DNA from: Butyrivibrio sp. MB2005
Lineage (GTDB): Bacteria > Bacillota > Clostridia > Lachnospirales > Lachnospiraceae
NCBI RefSeq assembly: GCF_000424285.1
Contig: NZ_AUJP01000005.1
Location: 180,965-244,964 of the forward strand
Length of the DNA: 64,000 nt
Direction: 5' to 3'
The position numbers were made by a program, and so were the translations under genes. Positions 17,384 through 26,313 of this stretch are shown piece by piece. The notes under the pieces were generated by a model. That model searched no databases. It was not told the DNA's origin and saw only the letters and a list, made by a program, of their open reading frames with translations. Numbering within the stretch: position 1 is the stretch's first letter; each line of letters begins with the position of its first letter.

Positions 17384-17414
17384 GCCGGAAGCCATCAATC
17401 GATGACTTTCCGGC
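17384..17414 (-). terminator. strong hairpin after the stomatin-like gene
   Basis: Minus-strand stem GCCGGAA-GTCATC/GATGGC-TTCCGGC, 13 bp with one bulged A and a four-base loop, 17 bases after the stop. The following bases are TTAATAC rather than a clean T run, so it may be a weak terminator or a processing/stability hairpin. Confidence 0.6.
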
Positions 17415-17431
17415 ATAAAACCTAAATAATA

Positions 17432-18343
17432 TCAGCTCTTAACTACTTCCTTAATGGACTCGGCAAGACCTGCAACACCTGCAATACTACTGGGAACGAT
17501 GATCTTAGTAGCCTGACCGTTTGCAGCCTTCTCAAATGCCTCAAGGCTCTTGATTGTAAGAACAGACTCATCTGCGCCTGCTTCCTTAAGCATCATTATA
17601 CCATCAGCATTAGCCTTCTGTACATTTCTGATAGCTTCAGCCTGACCTTCTGCTTCTCTGATCTGCTTCTCCTTCATAGCTTCAGCCTTAAGGATTGTAG
17701 CCTGCTTATCAGCTTCTGCCTGAAGAATCTTACTCTGCTTCTCACCTTCTGCAACTGTGATAGCTGACTGCTTCTCACCTTCTGCAAAGAGGATTTTCTC
17801 TCTCTTCTCACGCTCAGCCTTCATCTGCTTCTCCATGGCATCACGAATCTGCTCCGGAGGATTGATGTTCTTAAGCTCTACACGTGTGATCTTGATACCC
17901 CAGGGATCTGTTGCGATATCAAGTGCATCCTGCATCTGAGCATTGATCTGATCACGGCTTGTAAGAGTCTCATCAAGAGTAAGAGATCCGATTACGTTAC
18001 GAAGTGTTGTAGCTGTAAGGTTCTCAATAGCTCCGATAGGATTGCGAACACCGTAAGCATAAGCTTTGGGATCAGAAATACGGAAGAACACGATTGAGTC
18101 AATCTGCATTGTTACGTTGTCCTGTGTGATAACAGGCTGAGGTGGGAAGTCACAATACTGCTCCTTCAGATCCACTTTTCTCGCAACCTTATCGATAAAA
18201 GGAATCATGAAGTGAAGACCGACATCCCAGGTCTCCTTGTAGGCACCAAGACGTTCAACGATAAAAGAATGAGCCTGAGGAACAATCTTGATGTTCATTG
18301 CAATAAGAACAAGAATAAGAATAATAGCTATAAAATATGGCAT
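17432..18343 (-). CDS. SPFH-domain (stomatin/prohibitin-like) membrane protein
   Basis: Membrane-anchored scaffold protein, probably organising membrane domains or controlling a membrane protease. A single N-terminal membrane segment (about 3-20) is followed by the SPFH domain (IVPQAHSFIVERLGAYKETWDVGLHFM..., 24-190) and a long Glu/Lys/Gln/Ala-rich coiled coil (about 185-250) with repeated AEGEKQS blocks. 303 residues matches QmcA-type paraslipins. It is encoded 17 bases after an NfeD-family gene; the stomatin-NfeD pair is a widely conserved operon and the two proteins are thought to bind each other. Confidence 0.93.
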   Translation of the reverse strand: MPYFIAIILILVLIAMNIKIVPQAHSFIVERLGAYKETWDVGLHFMIPFIDKVARKVDLKEQYCDFPPQPVITQDNVTMQIDSIVFFRISDPKAYAYGVRNPIGAIENLTATTLRNVIGSLTLDETLTSRDQINAQMQDALDIATDPWGIKITRVELKNINPPEQIRDAMEKQMKAEREKREKILFAEGEKQSAITVAEGEKQSKILQAEADKQATILKAEAMKEKQIREAEGQAEAIRNVQKANADGIMMLKEAGADESVLTIKSLEAFEKAANGQATKIIVPSSIAGVAGLAESIKEVVKS

Positions 18344-18360
18344 ACCTTTTCCTCCTTAAA

Positions 18361-18813
18361 TTATTCTTTATTTACAAATAATTTATTTCCCTCAACTCTT
18401 TGAATGACAACCGTTTCCCCAACTTCTATATTCTCGTCATCATTCACACTTCTGGCATTCCATGTGGTTCCGTCCATCATTACGGTTCCTGCTTCAGAAG
18501 TGTTGTCTATTGCGGTAGTCACCTTAACTTTTCTGCCAACAATCGCATCTATATTGGTTTTAGATATCTTACTATTAAGATACTTCATTGAAAGCGGTCT
18601 TACAAGCAAAAGTGACACAATTGACACAAGAATAAACACAACTATCTGAAGAGGTACTGATGCACCGCAAATCGCCAGTAAAAAGGCTGCGAATGCACCA
18701 AAGGCAAACCAGATTGTAGATAGTCCAAGAGTGATTATCTCAATAACTGCAAGAACTATTGTAGCTAAAAGCCAAAATGTCTGTGGATTTAAGTTAAATA
18801 AGCTATTATACAT
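18361..18813 (-). CDS. NfeD-family membrane protein, short form
   Basis: Partner of the adjacent stomatin-like protein. The 150 residues hold three to four hydrophobic segments (about 15-35, 37-70) and a C-terminal OB-fold domain (about 90-150: GRKVKVTTAIDNTSEAGTVMMDG...), the standard short NfeD architecture without the ClpP-like protease domain. Start has GGGAGGG nine bases upstream. The gene begins 30 bases after the large binding-protein gene at 18844, so it may be carried on the same transcript. Confidence 0.9.
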   Translation of the reverse strand: MYNSLFNLNPQTFWLLATIVLAVIEIITLGLSTIWFAFGAFAAFLLAICGASVPLQIVVFILVSIVSLLLVRPLSMKYLNSKISKTNIDAIVGRKVKVTTAIDNTSEAGTVMMDGTTWNARSVNDDENIEVGETVVIQRVEGNKLFVNKE

Positions 18814-18843
18814 ACAGTTCGCCCTCCCCTGAATTCAGATTGA

Positions 18844-21390
18844 TTATGAAATCTCGTTTACGTAAATCTGTACACGGCTCTGAATGATATCAGCAACCTC
18901 TGCGGCGGTTTTCTGACCACTGAAGTAAGCTGCAGCCTCTTCTTTTATGATCTTATTAACTTCTTCGTTATATTTACCTACCTGGCTAACTGATCCAAGG
19001 TAATCAATTACTTCCTGAACCTCTTCATCAGTCATAGGATCAATGATGATCTCTGTATCTCCGATGTAGAATACATCATCATATTCAACCTCTTTACCAT
19101 TTTCATCTGTGTAAGTAGGTCTCTTCTTTGCTGCCTCTGCAAGCTCATTTATTTTCTTCATGCTTACAGGCCATGCAGTATCGATAGTATTCTGGTATTC
19201 ATCTGTAAGGAAATATCTTACAAACTGCCAGCATCCGTCCTTAACCTTTGAGCTGTCGCTTATTGTAAGCTGCAGGTTCGGGAAAATAGCAGCACCTGTG
19301 CCATTTTCTGAAGGGAAGCCAACAGCGACAATATCCTTACCGTAAATACCCTTCTCTTCGTAGCTTACATCAGAGAAACCACTAATACTGATTCTGGAAG
19401 CAAGAGCCTTACCCTCTCTCCAAAATGCAGAGTTATCTGCAAAATACTCATCATCATCAAGTTCCTCCGGGAATTCGTTGGCAAATTCCAGAAGATGAAT
19501 AAATGCATCTGAGTTGTAGCTGCAGGTAAGTGTTGACCAGTCAATGAACTGTGAGCCTGTAAGACTGAGAGCCATTTCAAAGAGGTCATCTCTTCCCAAA
19601 GCACCAAATACATTCTTATATTCTACGTTTTTATCCTTGATAAGCTTCTCAAGATCAGCTATAGTCCAGGTCTTGTTATCACTAACATTCTCTTTAGCTG
19701 TCATAACAGTCTCAACGTAGAAGCTTGGAATAAGCTTATACATCTTGCCATCTGTCTTGAATACTTCCATTACACTATCAAGGTACTCATTCTTGGAGAG
19801 CTCCTCGTCGTTCTTGAAATAGTCAGACATATCAAGGAAAAGTCCCTTTGAAATATAACTATCAACAGGCATATCTGTATCAAGAACAAGGATATCCGGA
19901 ATATTACCTGAAACAATGTCAGTGTTAAGTCTGTTAGCACCGCCTGAATAGTTATCATCGGTGTCGTATTTTGAGTAATCAGAGATTACAATTCTGTACT
20001 CTTCGTTCTCTTTATTGAACTGTACAACCTGCTTTCTTACATCATAGTCAATGTAGTTACAGCCAAGAATAATGGTCTTCTTATCCTTTACATCCTTAGG
20101 ATTGATTTTGGTAAGAATAGCAAGGATATATGCTTCATCAGTAGGAAGCAGACAGAAAATATCTGTCTCGTTAATAGCTGCAAATGAGTAAATACCATAA
20201 ACACTGATGTCTGAATCTACGTAGTTCATGATCATCTTGGGTTCAGCATCACCGATGTTGTATGAATAAATACCTTCACCATTTGAAAGAAGAAGGTCAG
20301 AGCCAATACCTGATGCAATATTGTACTCGTATGCAGCAACTGTAGAGCCCTCAATCTTGTTAAGCTTAGCAGCATCAAAATCAAGGTTATAGAAATCCAT
20401 GTATTCTTCACCATTGATCGCTGCTATTACTCCGCCATCGTTTTTGCCATATAAAGCAAAGTAGTTACCATAAGAAGAATCAAAATCTTCGCCGCAGTCA
20501 ACGTCCTTTATAAAAGAACCGTCGTCTTTGTTGTATAACTGAATACCGTTGGAATCAGAAACTGCAATACCTTTATCTGTGGGCACGAAGGATGTTATAT
20601 AGAAATATGTATCTTCGCTCTCTTCATATTGCATCTTCTGTCTAAACTGCTCAGTTCCATCAGCTGAATACTTTACAATATAGTATTCCTCTGAACCCAT
20701 GGACATAGAGCCGCCAACCATGCCGCCATCTTCTGTGAAAAAGGCGCCTTCATCACTTGACTCAAAATCGCCTTCTTCAAGCTCGATAACTTCGCCATCT
20801 TCTTCTCCTGGAGCATCGGGAGTATCAGGTGTATCTGCATCATCACCACCCTCATCTTCATCAGATATGTCAGCGGGACCTTCACCTGCAGCTTCAGCAT
20901 CCTGAGCAGCCTTTGCATCAGAATCATCTGTTGAACCATCTGTAGCCTCAAAAAGTGAAACAGGGCCATCAGTAGAGCCACCGGGGAGAATGTTGCTATA
21001 ACCGGATTCAATTGTATAAATTGAACCATCCACAGCAACAGCTACCTGTGACACAGTTGCATAATCACCGCCACCAATCGGCACCTTCTCGACGTTTGAT
21101 CCATCACTGTTCATGGTGAAAACAACAGTCTGAACATCATCACTACCATAGAAGTTACCTGCAGCATAAAGCTTATCGCCGAAGGTTCCAAGGTAGCTTA
21201 TAGAATTAGTATCTACATCACTTCCAAGATCGATGTCATTTTCCTTGTAAACATAGTCCTTAACATTGTGCGTAGCTTCTGTCTCATCGCCTGATGTTGC
21301 CTCTTTTTTCTTACCGCATCCCGCAGCAGATATAACCATAACTGCAGCAAGCGATAAGCTAAGCGCACGCTTAAGATAGATTTTCTTCAT
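18844..21390 (-). CDS. lipoprotein: propeller-like N-terminal domain fused to ABC solute-binding domain
   Basis: Exported lipoprotein of 848 residues, lipobox SAAGC with Cys25. Residues about 45-430 are beta-rich repeats with strands like LYAAGNFYGSDDVQTVVFTMN and YYIVKYSADGTEQFRQK, consistent with a beta-propeller, interrupted by a very acidic low-complexity segment (about 130-225). Residues about 437-848 match family 1 extracellular solute-binding proteins (NIPDILVLDTDMPVDSYISKGLFLDMSDYF, a typical sugar-binding-protein pattern). This fusion is much larger than the usual 420-550 residues. It follows the adaptor and MacB-like genes and two sugar-type permeases in one packed gene set, so it likely captures the substrate of that system. 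The ligand is unknown. Confidence 0.8.
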   Translation of the reverse strand: MKKIYLKRALSLSLAAVMVISAAGCGKKKEATSGDETEATHNVKDYVYKENDIDLGSDVDTNSISYLGTFGDKLYAAGNFYGSDDVQTVVFTMNSDGSNVEKVPIGGGDYATVSQVAVAVDGSIYTIESGYSNILPGGSTDGPVSLFEATDGSTDDSDAKAAQDAEAAGEGPADISDEDEGGDDADTPDTPDAPGEEDGEVIELEEGDFESSDEGAFFTEDGGMVGGSMSMGSEEYYIVKYSADGTEQFRQKMQYEESEDTYFYITSFVPTDKGIAVSDSNGIQLYNKDDGSFIKDVDCGEDFDSSYGNYFALYGKNDGGVIAAINGEEYMDFYNLDFDAAKLNKIEGSTVAAYEYNIASGIGSDLLLSNGEGIYSYNIGDAEPKMIMNYVDSDISVYGIYSFAAINETDIFCLLPTDEAYILAILTKINPKDVKDKKTIILGCNYIDYDVRKQVVQFNKENEEYRIVISDYSKYDTDDNYSGGANRLNTDIVSGNIPDILVLDTDMPVDSYISKGLFLDMSDYFKNDEELSKNEYLDSVMEVFKTDGKMYKLIPSFYVETVMTAKENVSDNKTWTIADLEKLIKDKNVEYKNVFGALGRDDLFEMALSLTGSQFIDWSTLTCSYNSDAFIHLLEFANEFPEELDDDEYFADNSAFWREGKALASRISISGFSDVSYEEKGIYGKDIVAVGFPSENGTGAAIFPNLQLTISDSSKVKDGCWQFVRYFLTDEYQNTIDTAWPVSMKKINELAEAAKKRPTYTDENGKEVEYDDVFYIGDTEIIIDPMTDEEVQEVIDYLGSVSQVGKYNEEVNKIIKEEAAAYFSGQKTAAEVADIIQSRVQIYVNEIS

Positions 21391-21422
21391 AAATTACCTC
21401 CATAATGAGAATCGATAAAATG

Positions 21423-22640
21423 TTAAAAATGTTTCCATTTATCGTTATGATATTTGACTCTTGATTCCATGTCATACTTCCAGTCAAGGAATCCGGCCCA
21501 TATCTCACCGGCTCTCCACTTCCGGTGTCTGTAGCTGTGAACTACTATAATAGCAATCATTATAAATGACACTATTGCAAAGATAATCTGGACGAGAAGC
21601 ATGTATGCGAGGATATTCTCATAGGCTCTCGCATTGTTCTCCCAGTACGGATATATAATAGGCTTAATCTGCATAGATCTCTTACTAAAGCTGCCAATAA
21701 CATCCAAAAGATTCTTGTTATGATATCTTGCAGAATTATCTACTACTTCAACAATATTGGTATTAAGATTAAGATTCTTAATAAGAAAACTCTTGGCGTA
21801 ATTATCTACAGGATTAGGCATTACAACCTCCATGCAGATAATACCTTTACTTTCAGTGTTCAGGTCTGACTCGCCGTTTTCATCCTCGTCATCATCCTTC
21901 TTTTTGACATTAACACTTCCTATGCTGGTATCAGTAGCAAGTACGGAAGAATCAATTGTTCCATAGGTTGCAAGAGACTGATATGAAAGATAGATCGTAG
22001 GGAAATTTAGTCCTGCTTCCTTTACATATTTACCGGAATCTCTTTTTACAACTCCGGAAATATAATGAGGAACACCCTTTATCAAAACCTGCATTCCCAC
22101 AATATCAACAGAACCAAACAGCTGCCATGCAAGGTCTTCATCAAGCATTACAAGGTCGGTCATCAGTGAGTCGGAATTTATGTAGTTACCGGATAAAATC
22201 TTCATAGGATGGAACTGAAAGAAATCACCGCCGATACCAACAGCAAAAGCATCAACGCTTCGCTTGTCTCTTGTAACTGTAATGCTTCCCATTGCACTGT
22301 AGCAATCGTTCCATACTGCATCGCCGCCCTGCTTGCTGGCTGTAGCCTCCTGATAACCATCAGCTATAAGCCCTTTATTTATATTGTATTCGTATTCCTG
22401 TATAGAGTCAGAGCCTATACCTGCACTCTCTGAAAATATCATGGTAACCTGACCGCATCTGACATCATTGGACCATCTTGAGCCCTCGTTCTGATCATAG
22501 ATTCCATCAGATATATGGTCCTTAACTGCATTCAGTATAAAGATAGTTGCGATCATTAAAGCCAAGGCTATCAAATATATGATCTGCGGAGCACGCAGAT
22601 TTTTTATTTTGTCTTTTATACCTGCAAAAAATTTATTCAT
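21423..22640 (-). CDS. half-size MacB/FtsX-like membrane protein
   Basis: 405 residues with one membrane segment near 16-36, a large extracellular domain and one membrane segment near 347-372, then a basic cytoplasmic tail. The extracellular part resembles the MacB periplasmic core domain (VGIGGDFFQFHPMKILSGNYI, EDLAWQLFGSVDIVGMQVLIKGVPHYISGVVK). Real FtsX/MacB permeases have four membrane segments, so two are missing and no transport path is evident. It starts inside the last codons of the HlyD-like gene (eight-base overlap) with no good binding site of its own, implying coupled translation and a shared complex. Function unknown; perhaps a docking or force-coupling part. Confidence 0.7.
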   Translation of the reverse strand: MNKFFAGIKDKIKNLRAPQIIYLIALALMIATIFILNAVKDHISDGIYDQNEGSRWSNDVRCGQVTMIFSESAGIGSDSIQEYEYNINKGLIADGYQEATASKQGGDAVWNDCYSAMGSITVTRDKRSVDAFAVGIGGDFFQFHPMKILSGNYINSDSLMTDLVMLDEDLAWQLFGSVDIVGMQVLIKGVPHYISGVVKRDSGKYVKEAGLNFPTIYLSYQSLATYGTIDSSVLATDTSIGSVNVKKKDDDEDENGESDLNTESKGIICMEVVMPNPVDNYAKSFLIKNLNLNTNIVEVVDNSARYHNKNLLDVIGSFSKRSMQIKPIIYPYWENNARAYENILAYMLLVQIIFAIVSFIMIAIIVVHSYRHRKWRAGEIWAGFLDWKYDMESRVKYHNDKWKHF

Positions 22641-24288
22641 TGTTATTAGCCAGTCTCACCTGATCTCCTGAATTTACAAGGGCTGTTGTGGTGGTTATTA
22701 CGTACTCATCTCCCTCAAGACTTCCGCTAATAGCTGCTGTAGTATCATCTGAAGCAAGTACTTCAACATCTACTCTGGAAGCAATATATCTGTTTCCAAG
22801 AGGTGATGACTTGGACTTAACAACAAGGATAAACTTACCGTTCTGGTCCTCACGTACAGCACCTGCAGGAATAGTAAGGTCATAAACATTTGACTTCTCA
22901 CCAATCTGAAGACTTACTGACTGACCATTCTGAACTTCAGGACTCTCAATAGTAAATGTAAGAACCTTCTTTGTATTAGGATTCTGTTTATCAGCAGTGA
23001 TTGATTTAAGAGTTGCCTTGAAATCAGTGTAATACCAAGCATTCTGAGGCTCAGCTATATCACCGACCTTAAGTCCCTTTGCCTGATCAACTGTAACGCT
23101 GAAGCTCGTAACCATATCCTTACCGTCAACCTGAATTACGGCAACTTCATTATCGGCACTTGTTGACTCACCTGCCTTAAGTGTAAGTGATGTAACTGTA
23201 CCTGCAACAGGAGCTTCGATCTTACCGCCTGTAGACTCAGCTTTAAGCTTCTCTACGGTTTCCTTCTGTTCTTCAATATCATCTCTCTGATTGCAAAGCT
23301 CGATTTCCTTACCAATTTCAGTAAGAAGCTCTGTTCTCTCAGTTGTAGCCCTTTCAAGCTCAAGTGCTGTCTTGTTTTTAGCATCCTGAAGGCTTGCGGC
23401 CTTTCTCTGATAATCACTGTCAACCTGTCCGGCCTGTGTAGTCATCTGAGATACATCCTTAGCATTATTTGCCTGCTGAATTGTAAGATCACTCTTTTCC
23501 TCATTGAGGGCATCAAGAGTCTGATCAGCAAGCCAGTATTCCGCATCATATTTAGCATATTTCTTTGAATAATCTTTATCTGTTTTCTTTAATGCATCAC
23601 GTTTTTCCTTAGCGTGATCTTTTGTCTCCTGAGCCTCAGTGATCTGCTCTTCGATCTGAGCCAGCCTGTAAGTAATCTCTGCATCCTGATACTGAGGTGT
23701 AGCCTCATCATAGTTATACTGTGCTGATGTATAGGACTGAGCCTGGGACTGCTCATCAATTACTGCCTGAGCAGCTTCATCGGCAGCCTTTGCAGCATCA
23801 TATCTGTCACTGGCAGCCTTAAGCTTTGTCTGATAATCATCAAAAGTAAGAGTTACACCGCTTCTGATTCTGGTAATTGATGCATCATCAATATCACCTG
23901 AGAAAAGCGCAGATTCATAGGTCTGTGTCATTTCTTCAAGCTTTGTCTCAGCTTCTGTAAGCTCTGTAGATTCTTTGTCCTCAAGATAGTACAGAATATC
24001 TCCTTTATCTACATGAGCACCTTCCTGTACTGCAACACTTTTAATAACTCTTTCCTGAGAAACCTTAACATTGTAAGGATCCGACGCTTCAACCGTACCT
24101 GTTCCTCTTATCATCGGAGAAATATTACCTTCCTGAACCTGCTGAATAGCAACCTCAGGCAAAGAATAATTCATGATGGTATTTGAAAAGAATGTGAGCA
24201 AAAGAAGTATTACAAGAAATGCAATTGTAATATCCTTGATAATATCCTTTCTGCTCTTTTTGTTCACGGTTGTACTTACTTCTGACAT
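22633..24288 (-). CDS. HlyD/MacA-type membrane fusion (adaptor) protein with very long coiled coil
   Basis: 551-residue adaptor: membrane segment about 19-37, first half of the lipoyl-like domain with AVQEGAHVDKGDILYYLED (about 75-94), then roughly 250 residues of coiled-coil hairpin rich in Glu, Lys, Gln, Ala (about 95-350), the second lipoyl half with IEAPVAGTVTSLTLKAGES (about 354-373), and a beta-barrel plus membrane-proximal domain. In Gram-positive bacteria such proteins (YknX type) usually accompany a MacB-like ABC permease and an ATPase. Here it sits behind two importer-type permeases and before a half-size MacB-like protein. Confidence 0.85.
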   Translation of the reverse strand: MSEVSTTVNKKSRKDIIKDITIAFLVILLLLTFFSNTIMNYSLPEVAIQQVQEGNISPMIRGTGTVEASDPYNVKVSQERVIKSVAVQEGAHVDKGDILYYLEDKESTELTEAETKLEEMTQTYESALFSGDIDDASITRIRSGVTLTFDDYQTKLKAASDRYDAAKAADEAAQAVIDEQSQAQSYTSAQYNYDEATPQYQDAEITYRLAQIEEQITEAQETKDHAKEKRDALKKTDKDYSKKYAKYDAEYWLADQTLDALNEEKSDLTIQQANNAKDVSQMTTQAGQVDSDYQRKAASLQDAKNKTALELERATTERTELLTEIGKEIELCNQRDDIEEQKETVEKLKAESTGGKIEAPVAGTVTSLTLKAGESTSADNEVAVIQVDGKDMVTSFSVTVDQAKGLKVGDIAEPQNAWYYTDFKATLKSITADKQNPNTKKVLTFTIESPEVQNGQSVSLQIGEKSNVYDLTIPAGAVREDQNGKFILVVKSKSSPLGNRYIASRVDVEVLASDDTTAAISGSLEGDEYVITTTTALVNSGDQVRLANNNE

Positions 24289-24329
24289 ACCTCTTCCTCT
24301 TCCTTAAAAATCTATTCTAAATTTCAATA

Positions 24330-25283
24330 TTATCCCTTTAAGCCGCCCTGATATGAAATACCCTCAACCAGGTATTCCTCTCCATACAGGAATATCAAAA
24401 GTGGCGGAACCAGATATATAACAGCAACTGCAAAGGCAAGACTTATCTCACCAGCATTTATCTTCGACAAAAATACCGACAGCGGATGCAGCTCATCATT
24501 TGATAAAAGAATAAGCGGCTGCTCAACCATATTCCAATAATCAATAAACACAAGAATTGCTATTGAAATAAGTCCGCTTTTACAAAGCGGCATACATATC
24601 TTGGAGAAAATCTGCCACTCTCCTGCGCCGTCAATTGATGCGGCTTCCATAACCTCAGTAGGTATTCTTCTGATGAATTTCGTCAGAAGGAAAACTGCAA
24701 ATGGTGAGAAAAATCCCGGAAGCAATATCGCCCATCTGGTATCAAGTATTCCCAGCCACTGGGAAACCAGGTAATTGGGAACCAACGTAACCTGATAAGG
24801 CATCAGCATCAAAATAATATATATAAAGAATATGACTTCTCTAACTCGTCCCTGATATCTTGCAAAACCGTAGGATGCAAGCATTGCGATCATCAGCTGT
24901 ACTCCCACGATTGGCACTACATAAAGTACACTGTTCCAAAACTTAACCAGGTACTCAGGTGATTTAAACAGCACCGCATAATACTGACTAAAGGAAACTA
25001 TATCCGGTATAAACTTTAGGTTAACGGTCTTGGATATGAATACCTTTCCGCCGTTTTCCGTAGTCTTGAATACAGCTCCGTAATTGGCGCTTATCTCAGA
25101 TGAACTCATAAACGAATTCGTAATGGTAAGTATTATGGGTGTAAGAAAAAGCACCGCAAAAAACGCAGCTATTATCGTGCCGATAATAATGCCGTATTTA
25201 TATATTCTCTTGTTTCTATGCGCCTTCCTTATCGCTCTTTCATAAAAGACCGTTTCGGAACGCGGCTTTCTAATCTCAGCCAT
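24330..25283 (-). CDS. carbohydrate ABC transporter permease, MalG/LacG-like
   Basis: Inner-membrane half of a CUT1-family sugar importer. 317 residues with six hydrophobic segments; the cytoplasmic coupling loop EVMEAASIDGAGEWQIFSKICMPLCKSGL is a canonical EAA motif that would contact an ATPase. An extra loop of about 50 residues after the first membrane segment lies on the outer face. It starts three bases after the partner permease ends. No ATPase gene lies in the window, so a shared MsmK-like ATPase encoded elsewhere is likely, as is common for Gram-positive CUT1 systems. Confidence 0.9.
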   Translation of the reverse strand: MAEIRKPRSETVFYERAIRKAHRNKRIYKYGIIIGTIIAAFFAVLFLTPIILTITNSFMSSSEISANYGAVFKTTENGGKVFISKTVNLKFIPDIVSFSQYYAVLFKSPEYLVKFWNSVLYVVPIVGVQLMIAMLASYGFARYQGRVREVIFFIYIILMLMPYQVTLVPNYLVSQWLGILDTRWAILLPGFFSPFAVFLLTKFIRRIPTEVMEAASIDGAGEWQIFSKICMPLCKSGLISIAILVFIDYWNMVEQPLILLSNDELHPLSVFLSKINAGEISLAFAVAVIYLVPPLLIFLYGEEYLVEGISYQGGLKG

Positions 25284-25286
25284 TTA

Positions 25287-26297
25287 TTAGCCTTCTATAT
25301 CCCTTCCATATCGGTCTTCTGTGATAAACATAATAAACATAAGTATTACTACCACTATTGCCATCATAATGGCTGATGCCGACAGCTTCTGATAATCCAC
25401 AGAAGCAAAGGTATTATTCATAAAGTGCTGCATCATGTACAGGGTCTGGTAGGGATAATCTCCGGTAAGAAGGTAAACCTCTCTGAACACCTTAAATGAA
25501 TTTATCAGCGACATTATGGTTACAAACAAAATTGTTGATGAGAGATATCTCATCTTAATGGACCAGAAAATCTGTCTCTCTGTGGCACTTTCCAGTCTAG
25601 CAACCTCAATCAGATCCTTAGGCACACTGGACAGTGCAGCCATAAACAGAATCATGTTATATCCAAGGTTCTTCCACAAAAACAGAATTACTACCACGAT
25701 CTGGGCTTTATCTGATTTTAGCCAGTCTATTTTGGACGGACCACCAAAGGCAAGATAAACCTGATTGATAAGTCCGTTGTAGTCAAACAAAACCTGCCAG
25801 ATAAGCACAATTGAAGCTATAGGCACCATCATAGGGCTAAGGAAAAAGCTTCTGAACTGACTCTTAAATGGAATACCCGATTCCATAACAACAGCCAGAA
25901 ACAACGACAGCGCCACAGCCAGCGGCACTGCTACAGCTGAAAACATAAGTGTATTACTGGCCGCCTGTTTAAATGCATTGTTATTAAATACTCTTACGAA
26001 ATTATCAAAGCCTACAAACTCCTTCTGAATGGGGTTATTTACAACTGCATAAAAAACTACCACCAGGAAAGGAAGAACAAAAAATGTAAGAACTCCTGCC
26101 AGTGAAGGACTAAGGAAAAGCCATGAAACAACTGTCTCTCTGATCTTCTTCCTTGTGGATTTCTTTTGAAGATGCTCTTTTAAATTCGTGCGCTTTTTAG
26201 GCATAGCTGTCTGACCGGCAGCATTACGCCTAAGCATTCTATTTAGTTTTTCGCCTTTGTCCTTGACCTTATCAAGAACTTTTAGCTTATTTTCCAT
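25287..26297 (-). CDS. carbohydrate ABC transporter permease, MalF/UgpA-like
   Basis: Partner permease of 336 residues. The N-terminal 57 residues are basic and cytoplasmic, then six hydrophobic segments with typical CUT1 phrases (WLFLSPSLAGVLTFFVLPF, NTLMFSAVAVPLAVALSLFLA). The EAA coupling loop is altered: EVARLESATERQIFWSIKMRYLS lacks the nearly invariant glycine of the DGA element, unlike its partner. Either this subunit couples weakly to the ATPase, or the complex works differently. It starts 16 bases after the UPF0210 gene, with a weak ribosome binding site. Confidence 0.88.
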   Translation of the reverse strand: MENKLKVLDKVKDKGEKLNRMLRRNAAGQTAMPKKRTNLKEHLQKKSTRKKIRETVVSWLFLSPSLAGVLTFFVLPFLVVVFYAVVNNPIQKEFVGFDNFVRVFNNNAFKQAASNTLMFSAVAVPLAVALSLFLAVVMESGIPFKSQFRSFFLSPMMVPIASIVLIWQVLFDYNGLINQVYLAFGGPSKIDWLKSDKAQIVVVILFLWKNLGYNMILFMAALSSVPKDLIEVARLESATERQIFWSIKMRYLSSTILFVTIMSLINSFKVFREVYLLTGDYPYQTLYMMQHFMNNTFASVDYQKLSASAIMMAIVVVILMFIMFITEDRYGRDIEG

Positions 26298-26313
26298 ATT
26301 TACTCACTAGATT

